From an uncultured Tolumonas sp. (lineage in GTDB: Bacteria; Pseudomonadota; Gammaproteobacteria; Enterobacterales; Aeromonadaceae): a stretch of DNA of 64,000 nt. Made by a program: the position numbers and the translations under genes. Positions within the stretch are counted from its first letter, which is position 1, and each line of letters begins with the position of its first letter. The notes beneath the pieces were generated by a model, which was given only the letters and a program-made list of their open reading frames with translations, was not told the origin of the DNA and did not search any database. Positions 9,289 to 18,139 of this stretch are shown one piece after another. The stretch lies in assembly GCF_963676665.1 (NCBI RefSeq), contig NZ_OY781378.1, forward strand, positions 712,001 through 776,000, given 5' to 3'.

Positions 9289-9759
9289 ATGACAACTGGA
9301 TTAAACATAAATCTGTCGGCCAGCACCTCAGTGGTGGGAACAAATGATAAGAGCGGCCTTTCGGCCGCTCAGCCGCATTCTGTTTCTGCCTCAGTCGACA
9401 CTGCTGCGGTGCGTCAAACAGCCAAAAATGCTAATTATCCTTCCGCAGTGTCTGCCACAGAAAATATTTCAGAGCAGGATCTTCAAAAACAAAAAGATGC
9501 TCAAACAGCTGAGTTAAAAAAACAGGCTCAAAATTTGCAAGAGCTAAGTCAATTGAAAGGCTGGCGAGTCGATTTTACTATCGACCAAGACTTGAAAGAA
9601 ACTGTAGTAAAGGTAGTTGATACCGATACCAAAAAAGTGATTCGTCAAATGCCGAGTGAAGAAATGCTGGCACTCGCAAAACGAGTCAAAACCTTGCAAG
9701 AAAACGAAAATACCGGGGATAATGAAATATCGGGTTTGTTGTTTGACAGCAAGGCGTAA
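9289..9759 (+). CDS. flaG: FlaG family flagellar protein
   Basis: 156 residues. The C-terminal half (about residues 95-145) is the FlaG domain, with WRVDFTIDQDLKETVVKVVD followed by TKKVIRQMPSEEMLALAKRV. The N-terminal half is low complexity and Ser/Ala rich. FlaG influences filament length in several polar-flagellate bacteria; the mechanism is not settled. It sits between flagellin and fliD as in Vibrio and Aeromonas. A GC-rich hairpin lies inside its early coding region at 9351-9370. Confidence 0.92.
   Translation: MTTGLNINLSASTSVVGTNDKSGLSAAQPHSVSASVDTAAVRQTAKNANYPSAVSATENISEQDLQKQKDAQTAELKKQAQNLQELSQLKGWRVDFTIDQDLKETVVKVVDTDTKKVIRQMPSEEMLALAKRVKTLQENENTGDNEISGLLFDSKA
9351..9370 (+). repeat. 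GC-rich hairpin inside the 5' end of flaG
   Basis: GAGCGGCC (9351-9358) pairs perfectly with GGCCGCTC (9363-9370) across a 4-nt loop, about 95 nt after the flagellin stop. It has no T-run. It could protect the 3' end of the abundant flagellin mRNA or lower read-through into flaG-fliD; this is inference from position. Confidence 0.6.
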
Positions 9760-9787
9760 TTTTCTCTCATAAACAGAGGAAGAGATC

Positions 9788-11536
9788 ATGACCGCTGTTA
9801 CTTCAGCTGGCGCCGGCTCTGGGCTTGATTTAGAGAGCATTATTTCTTCAAGTGTTGCTGCAAAAAAAGCTCAACTGATGCAGCCGTTGATTAAAAAACA
9901 AAATCAGACTCAAATTACCCTCTCTGGGCTTGGCCAACTCAGTTCTATTATTTCTAATTTTAAGTCCAGTCTTGATGCATTGAGCGCGAGCGGTGCGTTT
10001 AATAAACGATCTGTCAATATTACTCAAACAACAACTAGTCCAGTATTACAGGTAACTGCCAATTCTGACGCTTCAAATGGGCAATATAATATTACTGTCA
10101 ATAAACTGGCTACCACCAGTCAGTGGGGAGGTGTTTTTGACAAATCAACCACGGCATTGGCAACCCAAGATGGTAAGCTGACGTTTACTGCAGGCTCAAA
10201 ATCATTCACTGTTGATGTAAAAGCTGGAGATACGCTGCAGAATATCCGCAAACGGATTAATAGCGATGGTGATAACTTTGGCTTGTCAGCAAATATAATT
10301 AACACATCTGATGGCAAGGCGAAATTAGTTATTGACTCAGGTATTTCTGGTGATGGTAAAGATTTAAGTATTTCCGCCAGTACCGGTGAATTGGGTATTT
10401 TTGCGACAAGTAAAATGTCACAAACTACGGCGGCAAGTAGTTCCTCAAATAATGTGTTCACAGGGTTATTTGCAGCAAATACACCATCAATCACTCAAGC
10501 GGGTAAATTGACTATTCAGTCTGGATCGGGAATAAATAGTACCTTTACTGTTGATGTCAACGCTGGGGATTCCCTTCAAGCGATCAGTGATAATATCAAT
10601 AGTGAAAGTACTTCAGCTGGCTCCAAATTTACATCTAAAGTTGTTACCAATAGTGATGGCACTTCAACATTAATTTTTGATTCTGGTATTAACGGTGATA
10701 GCTTGAGTGTTTCGGGTGATACGAACGAACTGAGTGCTTTTACGACTAATAGCACAAGCAAAATGGCACAGACTCAACTTGCAAGTAGTGCATTAATCGA
10801 TGTTGATGGTAATACACTAAAAAGCGATACCAATACATTTAATAATACTATTCAGGGGCTTAAGGTCACTGCTTTACGCACATCAGATAAAGATGCAACA
10901 AGTGGTAGTCTGACATCGAATAAAGTGGCCATCACGACTGATACCAGTTCGATTACCAGTCTGGTGCAGAATTTTATTAGTGCCTATAACACCATGGTTT
11001 CTAAGACGACCTCACTCTCAAGGCGAGATTCAATTGTTGCTGGTGTTAATCAGAATAATGGTGGAGCCTTAGCTGGAGACTCCATGGTGACATCCATAAA
11101 AGATTTAGCAACCAATATGTTGTTAAAGCCATCAACGCAAAGTTCAACTTTTTCTACTATTTTTGAATTGGGCGTTAAAATGGACAATGATGGTGTGCTA
11201 TCACTGGATACCGATAAATTTAATACCGCATTGTCTAATAACTTTGATCAAGTTGTGGCCTTGTTTGGTGGTAAAGACGGAGTTGCTGGTACTATTTCAT
11301 CTACACTTGATAAATATACTCAAACAGGGGGGTTAATTTCTATTCGGCAGGATGGTCTGAATACACAGCTTCGATCAATCACAACGCAAGAAAATAACGC
11401 TACCAATAAACTAACACAATATGAAACGAATTTACGAAAACAATACGGTAATCTGGATACACTATTAGCCAACATGAAAAGTTCAGCGTCGTACTTAACG
11501 GCCTTATCATCATCTACCACTTCAAGTTCAGGTTAG
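9788..11536 (+). CDS. fliD: Flagellar filament cap protein FliD (HAP2)
   Basis: 582 residues. The N-terminus (GAGSGLDLESIISSSVAAKK, with QTQITLSGLGQLSSIISNFK) and the C-terminal region (LIS...RQDGLNTQLRSITTQENNATN and LTQYETNLRKQYGNLDTLLA) are the cap-protein helices. The middle holds two repeats of a flagellin-hook IN-type motif (TFTVDVNAGDSLQAI-like, near residues 145-160 and 260-275). FliD caps the filament and folds incoming flagellin. It is followed 15 nt later by fliS, its usual neighbour. Confidence 0.95.
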   Translation: MTAVTSAGAGSGLDLESIISSSVAAKKAQLMQPLIKKQNQTQITLSGLGQLSSIISNFKSSLDALSASGAFNKRSVNITQTTTSPVLQVTANSDASNGQYNITVNKLATTSQWGGVFDKSTTALATQDGKLTFTAGSKSFTVDVKAGDTLQNIRKRINSDGDNFGLSANIINTSDGKAKLVIDSGISGDGKDLSISASTGELGIFATSKMSQTTAASSSSNNVFTGLFAANTPSITQAGKLTIQSGSGINSTFTVDVNAGDSLQAISDNINSESTSAGSKFTSKVVTNSDGTSTLIFDSGINGDSLSVSGDTNELSAFTTNSTSKMAQTQLASSALIDVDGNTLKSDTNTFNNTIQGLKVTALRTSDKDATSGSLTSNKVAITTDTSSITSLVQNFISAYNTMVSKTTSLSRRDSIVAGVNQNNGGALAGDSMVTSIKDLATNMLLKPSTQSSTFSTIFELGVKMDNDGVLSLDTDKFNTALSNNFDQVVALFGGKDGVAGTISSTLDKYTQTGGLISIRQDGLNTQLRSITTQENNATNKLTQYETNLRKQYGNLDTLLANMKSSASYLTALSSSTTSSSG

Positions 11537-11551
11537 TAATGGCGGTAATTT

Positions 11552-11977
11552 ATGTATCAGAAAAAACTGGAAGCATATAAAAATCTTAATCTTGAAGCTG
11601 AAATTTCTGTTGCTTCCCCGCATCGGATTATTCAAATGCTGATGCAGGGAGTAATGGAACGATTAGCTCAATGTAAAGGTGCTATCACTCGCCGTGATTT
11701 TGAAGCTAAATCGACGGCTGTTTCAAAAGCTCTGGCACTAATTAATGGGTTGCAGGATTCATTAGATTTCTCTCAGGGAAAGATAGCGGAAGACTTATAC
11801 TCTTTGTATAGCTATATGAATAAAAAAATAATGTCTGCCAGTATTAATATGAATATTGATGATATTGATGAAGTGGCACAACTAATGATTACTATTAAAT
11901 CAGCTTGGGATCAAATCCCTGAAAAAGAACAACAAAAAGCAAATGAGATTAGAGAAACACAGGGTATATCAAAATGA
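11552..11977 (+). CDS. fliS: Flagellin export chaperone FliS
   Basis: 141 residues, all helical, with the FliS signature near the N-terminus (YKNLNLEAEISVASPHRIIQMLMQGVMERL) and the SLYSYMNKKIMSASINMNID segment in the middle. FliS binds the C-terminal helices of flagellin in the cytoplasm and prevents early polymerisation. Its stop overlaps the next start by 4 nt (ATGA at 11974), so the two are translationally coupled. Confidence 0.94.
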   Translation: MYQKKLEAYKNLNLEAEISVASPHRIIQMLMQGVMERLAQCKGAITRRDFEAKSTAVSKALALINGLQDSLDFSQGKIAEDLYSLYSYMNKKIMSASINMNIDDIDEVAQLMITIKSAWDQIPEKEQQKANEIRETQGISK

Positions 11978-12291
11978 AGGAAAGGCTTGATTCTTTATTG
12001 CTTGAACTCAAGAGAAATACAGAAAAATTAAATGAATTTATTGAGTGCGGCGATATTGAATCAGCTTTGGATATTACAACAAAACGATTAGCTATCTTTG
12101 AAGAGATAACAAATCTTGTTAGGTGTAATCACGAATATCAGTTTTATGTGAAAGAAGCTATTCTCCCCTATGCTTTGATAGAGACTAATTTAACTAAAAA
12201 AATATCAATACAGAAAGATAATATAGCGGTTCAGTTACTAAAGTTTGAGAGAATGAGTAAAGCTGAACAGGCTTATCGTGACGTTTTGTAA
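11974..12291 (+). CDS. Small FliT-like flagellar chaperone (putative)
   Basis: 105 residues, predicted all helical and charged (KERLDSLLLELKRNTEKLNEF). It overlaps fliS by 4 nt, the slot occupied by fliT or flaI-type genes in other polar flagellar clusters. FliT proteins chaperone FliD and can inhibit FlhDC or related regulators. Sequence similarity to FliT is weak to my eye, so the call rests mainly on size, helical character and position. Confidence 0.6.
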   Translation: MKERLDSLLLELKRNTEKLNEFIECGDIESALDITTKRLAIFEEITNLVRCNHEYQFYVKEAILPYALIETNLTKKISIQKDNIAVQLLKFERMSKAEQAYRDVL

Positions 12292-12302
12292 TAGGATTAG
12301 TG

Positions 12303-14417
12303 ATGCACGAAAGATCAATAGATGCACAATTATCAGAAGCAGAAGATCTTCTCTTGAAGATAAAGAAACAAGCAGAACAGGAACAGGCAATGCGAAGTGT
12401 ATTGCCTGTTCGTTTTCAGGACAATTTATCTGCTTTTAGAGATTTTATACCTGCCATAGCTGATTTCTTCGAAAATTACAATCCAGCTAGAACTTTTGAG
12501 TTTTTTTGCACAGAAAATGGAATTCCAAATTTCTTTTGGTTAGAAAATAAAAAACCATTTTATATGGAAGATCCTTATCTGCAATGCAAAGCGCAGATTG
12601 ATACATTTATTAGTGAAAGTACAATAGCTCGATTCAGATTTAGAAAAGAATATAATGCAGCGAATCAGATCCATGTTGATTGTTTGAATGCACTTTCGGA
12701 TGTTTATTTTAACTCTCAAAATGAATTTGAAGTTAATGACGATGTAAAAAATGGCGTACCGTTGTTATTAATGTTTGGTGTTGGTCTTGGTTATCAACTT
12801 GGCTATATTTACGAGAGTTTTACGCCCCAAAATATATTCATATTTGAACCTGATTTGGATGTGTTTTATGCGTCACTGTATGCATTTGATTGGAAATCGC
12901 TAATTAGTTATTTGATTGGTGAAAAATTAGGGCTTCATATTTTTCTTGGAACTGATAAGACGTCCTTGATGAATGATATGAAAGATGCACTAACAAAAAG
13001 AGGTGAATTTCTTTCTGCAAATATAGCAGCTCTTTGTCATTACGAGTCAGAAAAAAATACAGAGTTGGTGGAAACTACACTGAAAGAGCTTTATTTGTTA
13101 AATACTGGTTGGGGTTTTTTTGATGACTCTATTTCTGCATTAGGACATAGTGCTGAAAATATTATTAATGGTGTTCCATTTTTGTTAAAAAATAAGAAAG
13201 TAAAAGAAAAATGGAAAGATATTCCAGTGTTTGTTATTGCAAATGGTCCATCATTGGACGCGGCATTACCTGTTATCGATAAATATAAAAATGATGCGAT
13301 TATTTGTGCCTGTGGTAGCAGTATTCACACTTTATATAAAAAAGGTATTAAGCCAGATATCTATTTTACTGTGGAAAGGACACAAACCTCAGCCAACTTT
13401 GTTAAATTAATTGATGATCCTGAGTTCCTAAGTGATATTTTATATCTGAGTTCTGATGTATTGCACTCAGATGCTCACCAATATTTTGAACATATTGGAA
13501 TCGGGTTTCAGGTTGCAGAACCAATGTATCCTCTGATGATGGTGAACTCTGAAGATGCAAGACAATGTGAGCCGTTGACTTGGGTTAATCCATTAGTGGG
13601 TAATATGGGGCTTAGCTATCCAATTTTGCTGGGATTCCACAAATTATATTTATTTGGTATTGATAATGGCTTTAAAGACAGAAGTCATCACCATTCCCGC
13701 TATAGTGCGTATTACGATAAATTCGGAAATCCGATACAAGCATTTTCAGGTATGGCTTTAGCAAATGGAGGTCTGGAATTACCTGGTAATTTTGGTGGAG
13801 TTGTAATTGCCAATGAGCTTTTTGCTACATCTGTGAAAATGATGCAAGAATTACTTTTGCATAACTCACATGTTGAGTGTTTTAACTGTGGCGATGGGGC
13901 ATTAATTGAGGGAGCCAATGCGCTGAAACCTGAAAATGTAAATGTAGAGCGTCTCTCTGATAACAAGAAAGAGATTATGGCTTTTATTTATGGTCAATGT
14001 TTTAAATCTCTAAATGTAAAAAAAGAAGAGCTGATGAATTGGCTTGTCGTACCTGTATTTAATGAAATTGTTGATGTTTTAATTAACGACTGGAAAAGTC
14101 CAATTCATAACAGAACTGAAGCATTAGATAAAATGCAACAGCAATATGAATATATTCAAGCACTTTTTCAAACACAATATCACCATATTTATCGCGTATT
14201 AATTGGCTCAATCAATTACTGCTTTACTATTATGTCAATGATTGTCTATAAGTTTCAGAATGAACGTGACTCCATGGTGGTTTTAGATAGAGCTATTGAA
14301 GTGTTTGTAAATTTTATGAATGATATGAAAAAAATATATCCATCAGCATTATCTTTTCAAGATAAACGAGATGATGGTATGTTTCGTATCATCAATAAAA
14401 TAAATGAACAGCCATAA
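12303..14417 (+). CDS. Motility accessory factor (Maf), putative flagellin Pse transferase, copy 1
   Basis: About 704 residues, a long Maf-type protein with the central MAF_flag10/DUF115 domain (about residues 215-470): KDIPVFVIANGPSLDAALPV, GIKPDIYFTVERTQ and YLFGIDNGFKD. Maf proteins in Aeromonas, Campylobacter and Helicobacter are needed to attach nonulosonic acids such as pseudaminic acid to flagellin. Here it directly follows fliS and the fliT-like gene and converges on the pse genes. The start is set at ATG 12303, 6 nt after AGGA; the GTG at 12300 is too close. The gene is AT-rich compared with the flagellar genes. Confidence 0.88.
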   Translation: MHERSIDAQLSEAEDLLLKIKKQAEQEQAMRSVLPVRFQDNLSAFRDFIPAIADFFENYNPARTFEFFCTENGIPNFFWLENKKPFYMEDPYLQCKAQIDTFISESTIARFRFRKEYNAANQIHVDCLNALSDVYFNSQNEFEVNDDVKNGVPLLLMFGVGLGYQLGYIYESFTPQNIFIFEPDLDVFYASLYAFDWKSLISYLIGEKLGLHIFLGTDKTSLMNDMKDALTKRGEFLSANIAALCHYESEKNTELVETTLKELYLLNTGWGFFDDSISALGHSAENIINGVPFLLKNKKVKEKWKDIPVFVIANGPSLDAALPVIDKYKNDAIICACGSSIHTLYKKGIKPDIYFTVERTQTSANFVKLIDDPEFLSDILYLSSDVLHSDAHQYFEHIGIGFQVAEPMYPLMMVNSEDARQCEPLTWVNPLVGNMGLSYPILLGFHKLYLFGIDNGFKDRSHHHSRYSAYYDKFGNPIQAFSGMALANGGLELPGNFGGVVIANELFATSVKMMQELLLHNSHVECFNCGDGALIEGANALKPENVNVERLSDNKKEIMAFIYGQCFKSLNVKKEELMNWLVVPVFNEIVDVLINDWKSPIHNRTEALDKMQQQYEYIQALFQTQYHHIYRVLIGSINYCFTIMSMIVYKFQNERDSMVVLDRAIEVFVNFMNDMKKIYPSALSFQDKRDDGMFRIINKINEQP

Positions 14418-14418
14418 A

Positions 14419-14456
14419 AATGGTTGAAAATTATATTTTTCAGTTTTTCAACCATT
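14419..14456. terminator. Bidirectional terminator between maf and pseI
   Basis: A 12-bp perfect stem (AATGGTTGAAAA at 14419-14430 with its complement at 14445-14456) and a 14-nt loop, A-rich on the left and T-rich in the loop. It lies 2 nt after the maf stop and covers the last codons of pseI, so it can serve both convergent genes. Confidence 0.65.
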
Positions 14457-15480
14457 CCCAGTTTAATGGTACGTTAGCAGGTTGATCACAACCTGCTTTT
14501 TTCCCAATCACCAGATCATAATCGGCTGGCGGCAAACCTAGCCCCGGCCGGACTGACCTTACATGTTCTGCGGTAATGACATCGCCCGCTTTGACTGATT
14601 TCACTAGATAAAGCGAACGTCTGAATTGCACATTCTGTTTTTCTGCTGGGGTTGGCGTGTAATTTACTGCTCCCAAACTGGCCCATGCCGTTTTGCTGTC
14701 GTTGACTAACTGTGTTAATTCCGCTGGTTCTAAAGAGAATGCTGAATCTGGCCCGCCATCGGCACGACTGAGCGTAAAATGTTTTTCAATCAGTGATGCG
14801 CCGAGCGCGGTTGCTGTGATTGCCGTGGTGTTGCCAATCGTGTGGTCAGATAACCCCACTTCACAGCCAAAAAGTTGACGCATGTGCGGAATGGTGCGCA
14901 GATTGTACTCTTCCGCCGGTGCCGGGTAACCGCTTATACAATGCAGTAACGCTACATCGCCGCAGCCATATTTATGTGCGGTATTGAGGGCGGCATCAAT
15001 CTCGGCTTCATTCGCCATACCGGTTGAAATAATCAGTGGTTTTTGAGTTTCAGCCGCATAGCGGATCAACGGTAAATCAATCGCTTCGAAAGAGGCAATT
15101 TTATAGGCCGGGGCATCGAGCTCCGCCAGTAAGTCAATGGCGGTGAAATCGAAGGGGGAACTGAAAATAGTAATTCCAAGCTCTTTGGCTAATACGAATA
15201 GCGGCTTATGCCAATCCCAGGGCATATGTGCCCATTGGTATAAATCAAACAGGCGTTTGCCATCCCATAATCCGCCATGGATCATAAATTCGGGGCGGTC
15301 GCTATCAAGCGTAATGGTGTCTGGGCGGTAGGTCTGTAATTTGACGGCTGATGCACCAGCTTGCTTTGCGGCTCGGACAATATCCATTGCCCGATCAAGG
15401 CTACCATTATGATTAGCCGACAGCTCAGCAATGACATAGGGTGGTTGCATTAGGCTGATTTCGCGATCAGCAATTTTCAT
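14440..15480 (-). CDS. pseI: Pseudaminic acid synthase PseI
   Basis: 346 residues, NeuB family TIM barrel (about residues 1-270) plus a C-terminal SAF/antifreeze-like domain (about 285-345). It condenses 6-deoxy-AltdiNAc with PEP to give pseudaminic acid. PseI-type features are AELSANHNGSLDRAM near the N-terminus, KLQTYRPDTITLDSDRPEF, FSSPFDFTAIDLL and AYKIASFEAIDLPLI. Metal-binding His residues sit in LLHCISGYPAP and GLSDHTIGN. Its start overlaps the pseG stop by 14 nt, so pseF-pseG-pseI is one leftward operon. Confidence 0.93.
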   Translation of the reverse strand: MKIADREISLMQPPYVIAELSANHNGSLDRAMDIVRAAKQAGASAVKLQTYRPDTITLDSDRPEFMIHGGLWDGKRLFDLYQWAHMPWDWHKPLFVLAKELGITIFSSPFDFTAIDLLAELDAPAYKIASFEAIDLPLIRYAAETQKPLIISTGMANEAEIDAALNTAHKYGCGDVALLHCISGYPAPAEEYNLRTIPHMRQLFGCEVGLSDHTIGNTTAITATALGASLIEKHFTLSRADGGPDSAFSLEPAELTQLVNDSKTAWASLGAVNYTPTPAEKQNVQFRRSLYLVKSVKAGDVITAEHVRSVRPGLGLPPADYDLVIGKKAGCDQPANVPLNWEWLKN

Positions 15481-16510
15481 CGGTTAGCTCCTGCTGCTCA
15501 GGCTTATTGCTCTTCAAAATAAACTCAATTAACCGGGGTACACCGTCGCCATCAATAAATGTTTGTCCCCGTGAAAAGTAGCTATCGGCATTTATTTTCA
15601 GTTCCTGAAGGGCGGTAGCAAGTTTTTCTGGAATAGATAAATCTGACAATGCCAGCCGCTCACAAAGTTGGAAATGGGCTAGCACATCGTCGTTAAATTT
15701 CTGATTTTCGGCGATAGGAATAACGATCGATGGTAGTCCGATACAGCAACGCTCCCATGTCATGCCGCCAGCGGCACCAATGGAAAAATCGTGTTCGCTC
15801 ATCAATGTCGCCATGTCGCCATGGTGATGCAATAAGGCAACATCGAGCGAGGTTTCTGCTTGCCATTGCTGTAATGACGGCCAGTCGGAGTTTGCTGCAC
15901 CTGCGACTACTGTCCAGGAAAATTGATGCGCATCTTTAATTTTTTCCAGTGATTTCACTGTTGATAACGTAGCGTGTGCCGGATCGGCACCACCAAAACA
16001 GATCAGGCCTTTTTGCCATGTTTGGCAAGAGGTGCGTTGCAGCTGCTTATACTCTTTGCGTAGTAATGCATAGCGGCAACCCAGTAATAAGCGACATTCT
16101 GGGTTGATGATGTTGGCGTAATCCACAGGCGTTCTTAGTGGGCCTTGGTCTAACAAAAGATCAGCAACATGAGGTCGGTCAGCTAAGTCATCTAATACTA
16201 AAAGGTGGGAAGCGAGTGGTCTGGCTTTTCTCTCCCATTCTGCGTCGAGTGCATAGTGATCAACGACAATCCAGTCGGGTTGGAGTTGCGCTATCAGAGC
16301 AAATTCATTGTCGATATCTGTCGGGCAAAGCGAGCGATGTTTTTTGTCTAAAATGAGTTGCTGTAATCGTTCCGGCAGCGGATAACAGAGAAACCAAGAG
16401 GTAACACCAAATTCTTGCAACGCATCAGCAATGACTAAGCAACGCATCAGATGGCCAGTGCCTATCTGGTCGTTGGCATCGAGCCGGAATAAAACGTTAC
16501 TTGTTATCAT
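15467..16510 (-). CDS. pseG: UDP-2,4-diacetamido-2,4,6-trideoxy-L-altrose hydrolase PseG
   Basis: The start is taken at ATG 16510 (MITSNVLFRLDANDQIGTGH), since longer in-frame starts run deep into pseF. The product is 347 residues with a GT-B fold. The N-terminal motif RLDANDQIGTGHLMRC carries the catalytic His of this family, and the C-terminal half has GAAGGMTWERCCIGLPSIVI, the UDP-binding loop. PseG removes UDP before the PseI reaction. It overlaps pseF by 14 nt and pseI by 14 nt. Homologues are sometimes fused to PseH; here PseH is a separate divergent gene. Confidence 0.92.
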   Translation of the reverse strand: MITSNVLFRLDANDQIGTGHLMRCLVIADALQEFGVTSWFLCYPLPERLQQLILDKKHRSLCPTDIDNEFALIAQLQPDWIVVDHYALDAEWERKARPLASHLLVLDDLADRPHVADLLLDQGPLRTPVDYANIINPECRLLLGCRYALLRKEYKQLQRTSCQTWQKGLICFGGADPAHATLSTVKSLEKIKDAHQFSWTVVAGAANSDWPSLQQWQAETSLDVALLHHHGDMATLMSEHDFSIGAAGGMTWERCCIGLPSIVIPIAENQKFNDDVLAHFQLCERLALSDLSIPEKLATALQELKINADSYFSRGQTFIDGDGVPRLIEFILKSNKPEQQELTDENC

Positions 16511-17195
16511 GCTGTTGTAATGCCTGATACAGAAGTTCGGCCATTTGCCAGTCTTCTTCAGTATCAATATCAACGACACGATAGCGCGGCAAAATATGTG
16601 CGATACCGCTGCCATTGAACACGCCTTTTCCGGTCAGCCACGCATCACGGGTACCCCAATAAAACTGTCCGGCATCCTGATAGGCGGGTTCCAGATCCTG
16701 ACTGCGCTTGATGATATTTTCAGGTTGGAATGGCACTGCAAATCCACCATCAATGAGTTTTAACGCACGCTGGATCGGGAAGCCATACGACGCGGCAGAA
16801 AAGACATAATCAGCCTGTTTGTTTTGTAGTTTCTGGAAAGCAGCCACTAAGTCGACTGCTTGTAGCAAAGGGGTCGTGGCATAAATACAACAGTAAGTGT
16901 CAGAATTGAACCCTAACGATTCGAGCTGTTTAATGGCATCAACTGTCACCGCTGTGGTGCCAGTATGGTCATCAGCCAGCGACGGATTACGCATAAAGGG
17001 CACTTCGGCGCCTAATTGCCGCGCGGTCTCTGCAATTTCTGCATCATCAGTCGAAACAACAATATGTTCAAAACAACCACTGGCTTGTGCTGCTTTAATG
17101 GCATAGGCAAGCATAGGTTGCCCACAAAATGAGCGCAGGTTTTTCTTTGGAATTCGTTTACTGCCACCACGGGCGGGAATAATGGCGATGGGCAT
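16497..17195 (-). CDS. pseF: Pseudaminic acid cytidylyltransferase PseF
   Basis: About 232 residues. MPIAIIPARGGSKRIPKKNL is the CMP-sialic acid synthetase nucleotide loop, followed by YAIKAAQASGCFEHIVVSTDD and, near the C-terminus, DIDTEEDWQMAELLY. It activates Pse with CTP to CMP-Pse, the donor for Maf-type transferases. I place the start at 17195 because AGGAG is then 6 nt upstream; the ATG at 17201 abuts the ribosome site. It leads the pseF-pseG-pseI operon and is divergent from pseH. Confidence 0.92.
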   Translation of the reverse strand: MPIAIIPARGGSKRIPKKNLRSFCGQPMLAYAIKAAQASGCFEHIVVSTDDAEIAETARQLGAEVPFMRNPSLADDHTGTTAVTVDAIKQLESLGFNSDTYCCIYATTPLLQAVDLVAAFQKLQNKQADYVFSAASYGFPIQRALKLIDGGFAVPFQPENIIKRSQDLEPAYQDAGQFYWGTRDAWLTGKGVFNGSGIAHILPRYRVVDIDTEEDWQMAELLYQALQQHDNK

Positions 17196-17229
17196 CTGCA
17201 TCTCCTAATGACATATAGCCTGATATGGC

Positions 17230-17256
17230 TAAAGTGTTTGTGGCAACAGCCGATAA
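17230..17256 (+). promoter_or_regulatory. Sigma28 (FliA) promoter driving pseH and the acyl cassette
   Basis: TAAAGTGT at 17230-17237, an 11-nt spacer and GCCGATAA at 17249-17256. This is 15 of 16 to the sigma28 consensus (the -10 is perfect) with exact spacing. It points toward pseH, whose ATG is 109 nt downstream. It would switch on this biosynthetic operon together with flagellin. Confidence 0.87.
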
Positions 17257-17271
17257 ATGAATGTCGATCAG

Positions 17272-17323
17272 CATACCACTCTGACCCGATTTTTTCAGGT
17301 TATCAATAATATAGTGTGGTATG
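17272..17323. repeat. Inverted repeat in the pseF/pseH divergent region
   Basis: CATACCAC at 17272-17279 and GTGGTATG at 17316-17323 form an 8-bp inverted repeat with 36 nt between the arms, just downstream of the sigma28 promoter and upstream of pseH. It could be a regulator site or an RNA stem in the leader; no family can be assigned. A TATAAT-like hexamer sits at 17329-17334. Confidence 0.4.
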
Positions 17324-17364
17324 AATGATATAATACCGCCAGATTTTCAGGTTGAGATGTTGTC

Positions 17365-17904
17365 ATGCAGTTACCGCTCTGCTTTTCCCGATATGGTATT
17401 ACGTTGAAAGAATTACAACGTGATGAAATTGAAATGGTTCGGCAATGGCGCAACGATCCTAAAATTGCGGAGCTGATGTTAGATCAAACTCACATTACAG
17501 CAGAGATGCAAAAACAATGGTTTGAGCGCATGTCACAATCTGATTGCCAATATTATTTTTTGGCCTGGTTTAAGGATCAACCGATTGGTGTCGCTTCTTT
17601 GATTAAGCTCGATCGCGAACAGCAGTCGTGTGAACCGGGCATGTATATCTATGTTGATGAATACCGTAATAATGTAGTGCCGTTCTGCGTGGCATTTGCC
17701 TTAAACGATCTGGCATTTGAGGTGTTCAGCTTACAGACATTGTATGGAAAAATTTTTGCAGATAACGCAGCTTCGGTTCGCTTTCATGAAGCCTGCGGTT
17801 ATACCAAATATAGTGAGCGTGCAGATCAGTTGGGGCTGTTCAGTTTGACACAACCTGACTATCTGATTGCCAGAAATAAAATTTCCCGATTTATCAGGTA
17901 TTAA
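17365..17904 (+). CDS. pseH: PseH-type N-acetyltransferase of the pseudaminic acid pathway
   Basis: 179 residues with a GNAT fold. ITLKELQRDEIEMVRQWRND and the following HITAEMQKQWFERM are typical of PseH; LYGKIFADNAASVRFHEACGY near residues 130-150 is the acyl-CoA-proximal segment. PseH acetylates the 4-amino group of UDP-4-amino-4,6-dideoxy-AltNAc between the PseC and PseG steps. It is the first gene of a + strand operon behind a sigma28 promoter and is followed at once by acyl carrier and acyl-activation genes. An acyl donor other than acetyl-CoA is therefore possible. Confidence 0.82.
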   Translation: MQLPLCFSRYGITLKELQRDEIEMVRQWRNDPKIAELMLDQTHITAEMQKQWFERMSQSDCQYYFLAWFKDQPIGVASLIKLDREQQSCEPGMYIYVDEYRNNVVPFCVAFALNDLAFEVFSLQTLYGKIFADNAASVRFHEACGYTKYSERADQLGLFSLTQPDYLIARNKISRFIRY

Positions 17905-17905
17905 T

Positions 17906-18139
17906 ATGAAATCTTTAGAACAAATTTTTGCCGACAGCCTTGCCATCAATCTGAGTGATATCAGCGATGCGTTGACCTATCAGAGCATTCCGCAGTGGGA
18001 TTCAGTTGCGCACATGACACTGATTGCGGCGGTGGAAGATGAATACGGCATTATGCTGGATACCGACGATATTATTGATATGAGTTCGGTAGCCAAAGCC
18101 AAAGCGATCCTGCAGAAATACGGTGTTGAAATCGCATGA
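17906..18139 (+). CDS. Acyl carrier protein
   Basis: 77 residues. The phosphopantetheine attachment site is the Ser in the motif QWDSVAHMTLI (about residues 30-40), and the acidic helix EDEYGIMLDTDDIIDM follows, as in dedicated acyl carrier proteins. The start ATG 17906 is 2 nt past the pseH stop; it overlaps the next gene by 4 nt. The context (ketoacyl reductase, AMP-ligase, LuxE- and LuxC-like genes) says it carries a small or medium acyl group for the flagellar glycan pathway rather than serving general fatty acid synthesis. Confidence 0.87.
   Translation: MKSLEQIFADSLAINLSDISDALTYQSIPQWDSVAHMTLIAAVEDEYGIMLDTDDIIDMSSVAKAKAILQKYGVEIA

Noticed and set aside
14440-17195. Sialic or legionaminic acid pathway instead of pseudaminic acid
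   Set aside because: PseB, PseC, PseG and PseH homologues are all present, and the synthase has PseI-type sequence, so the Pse route is favoured.
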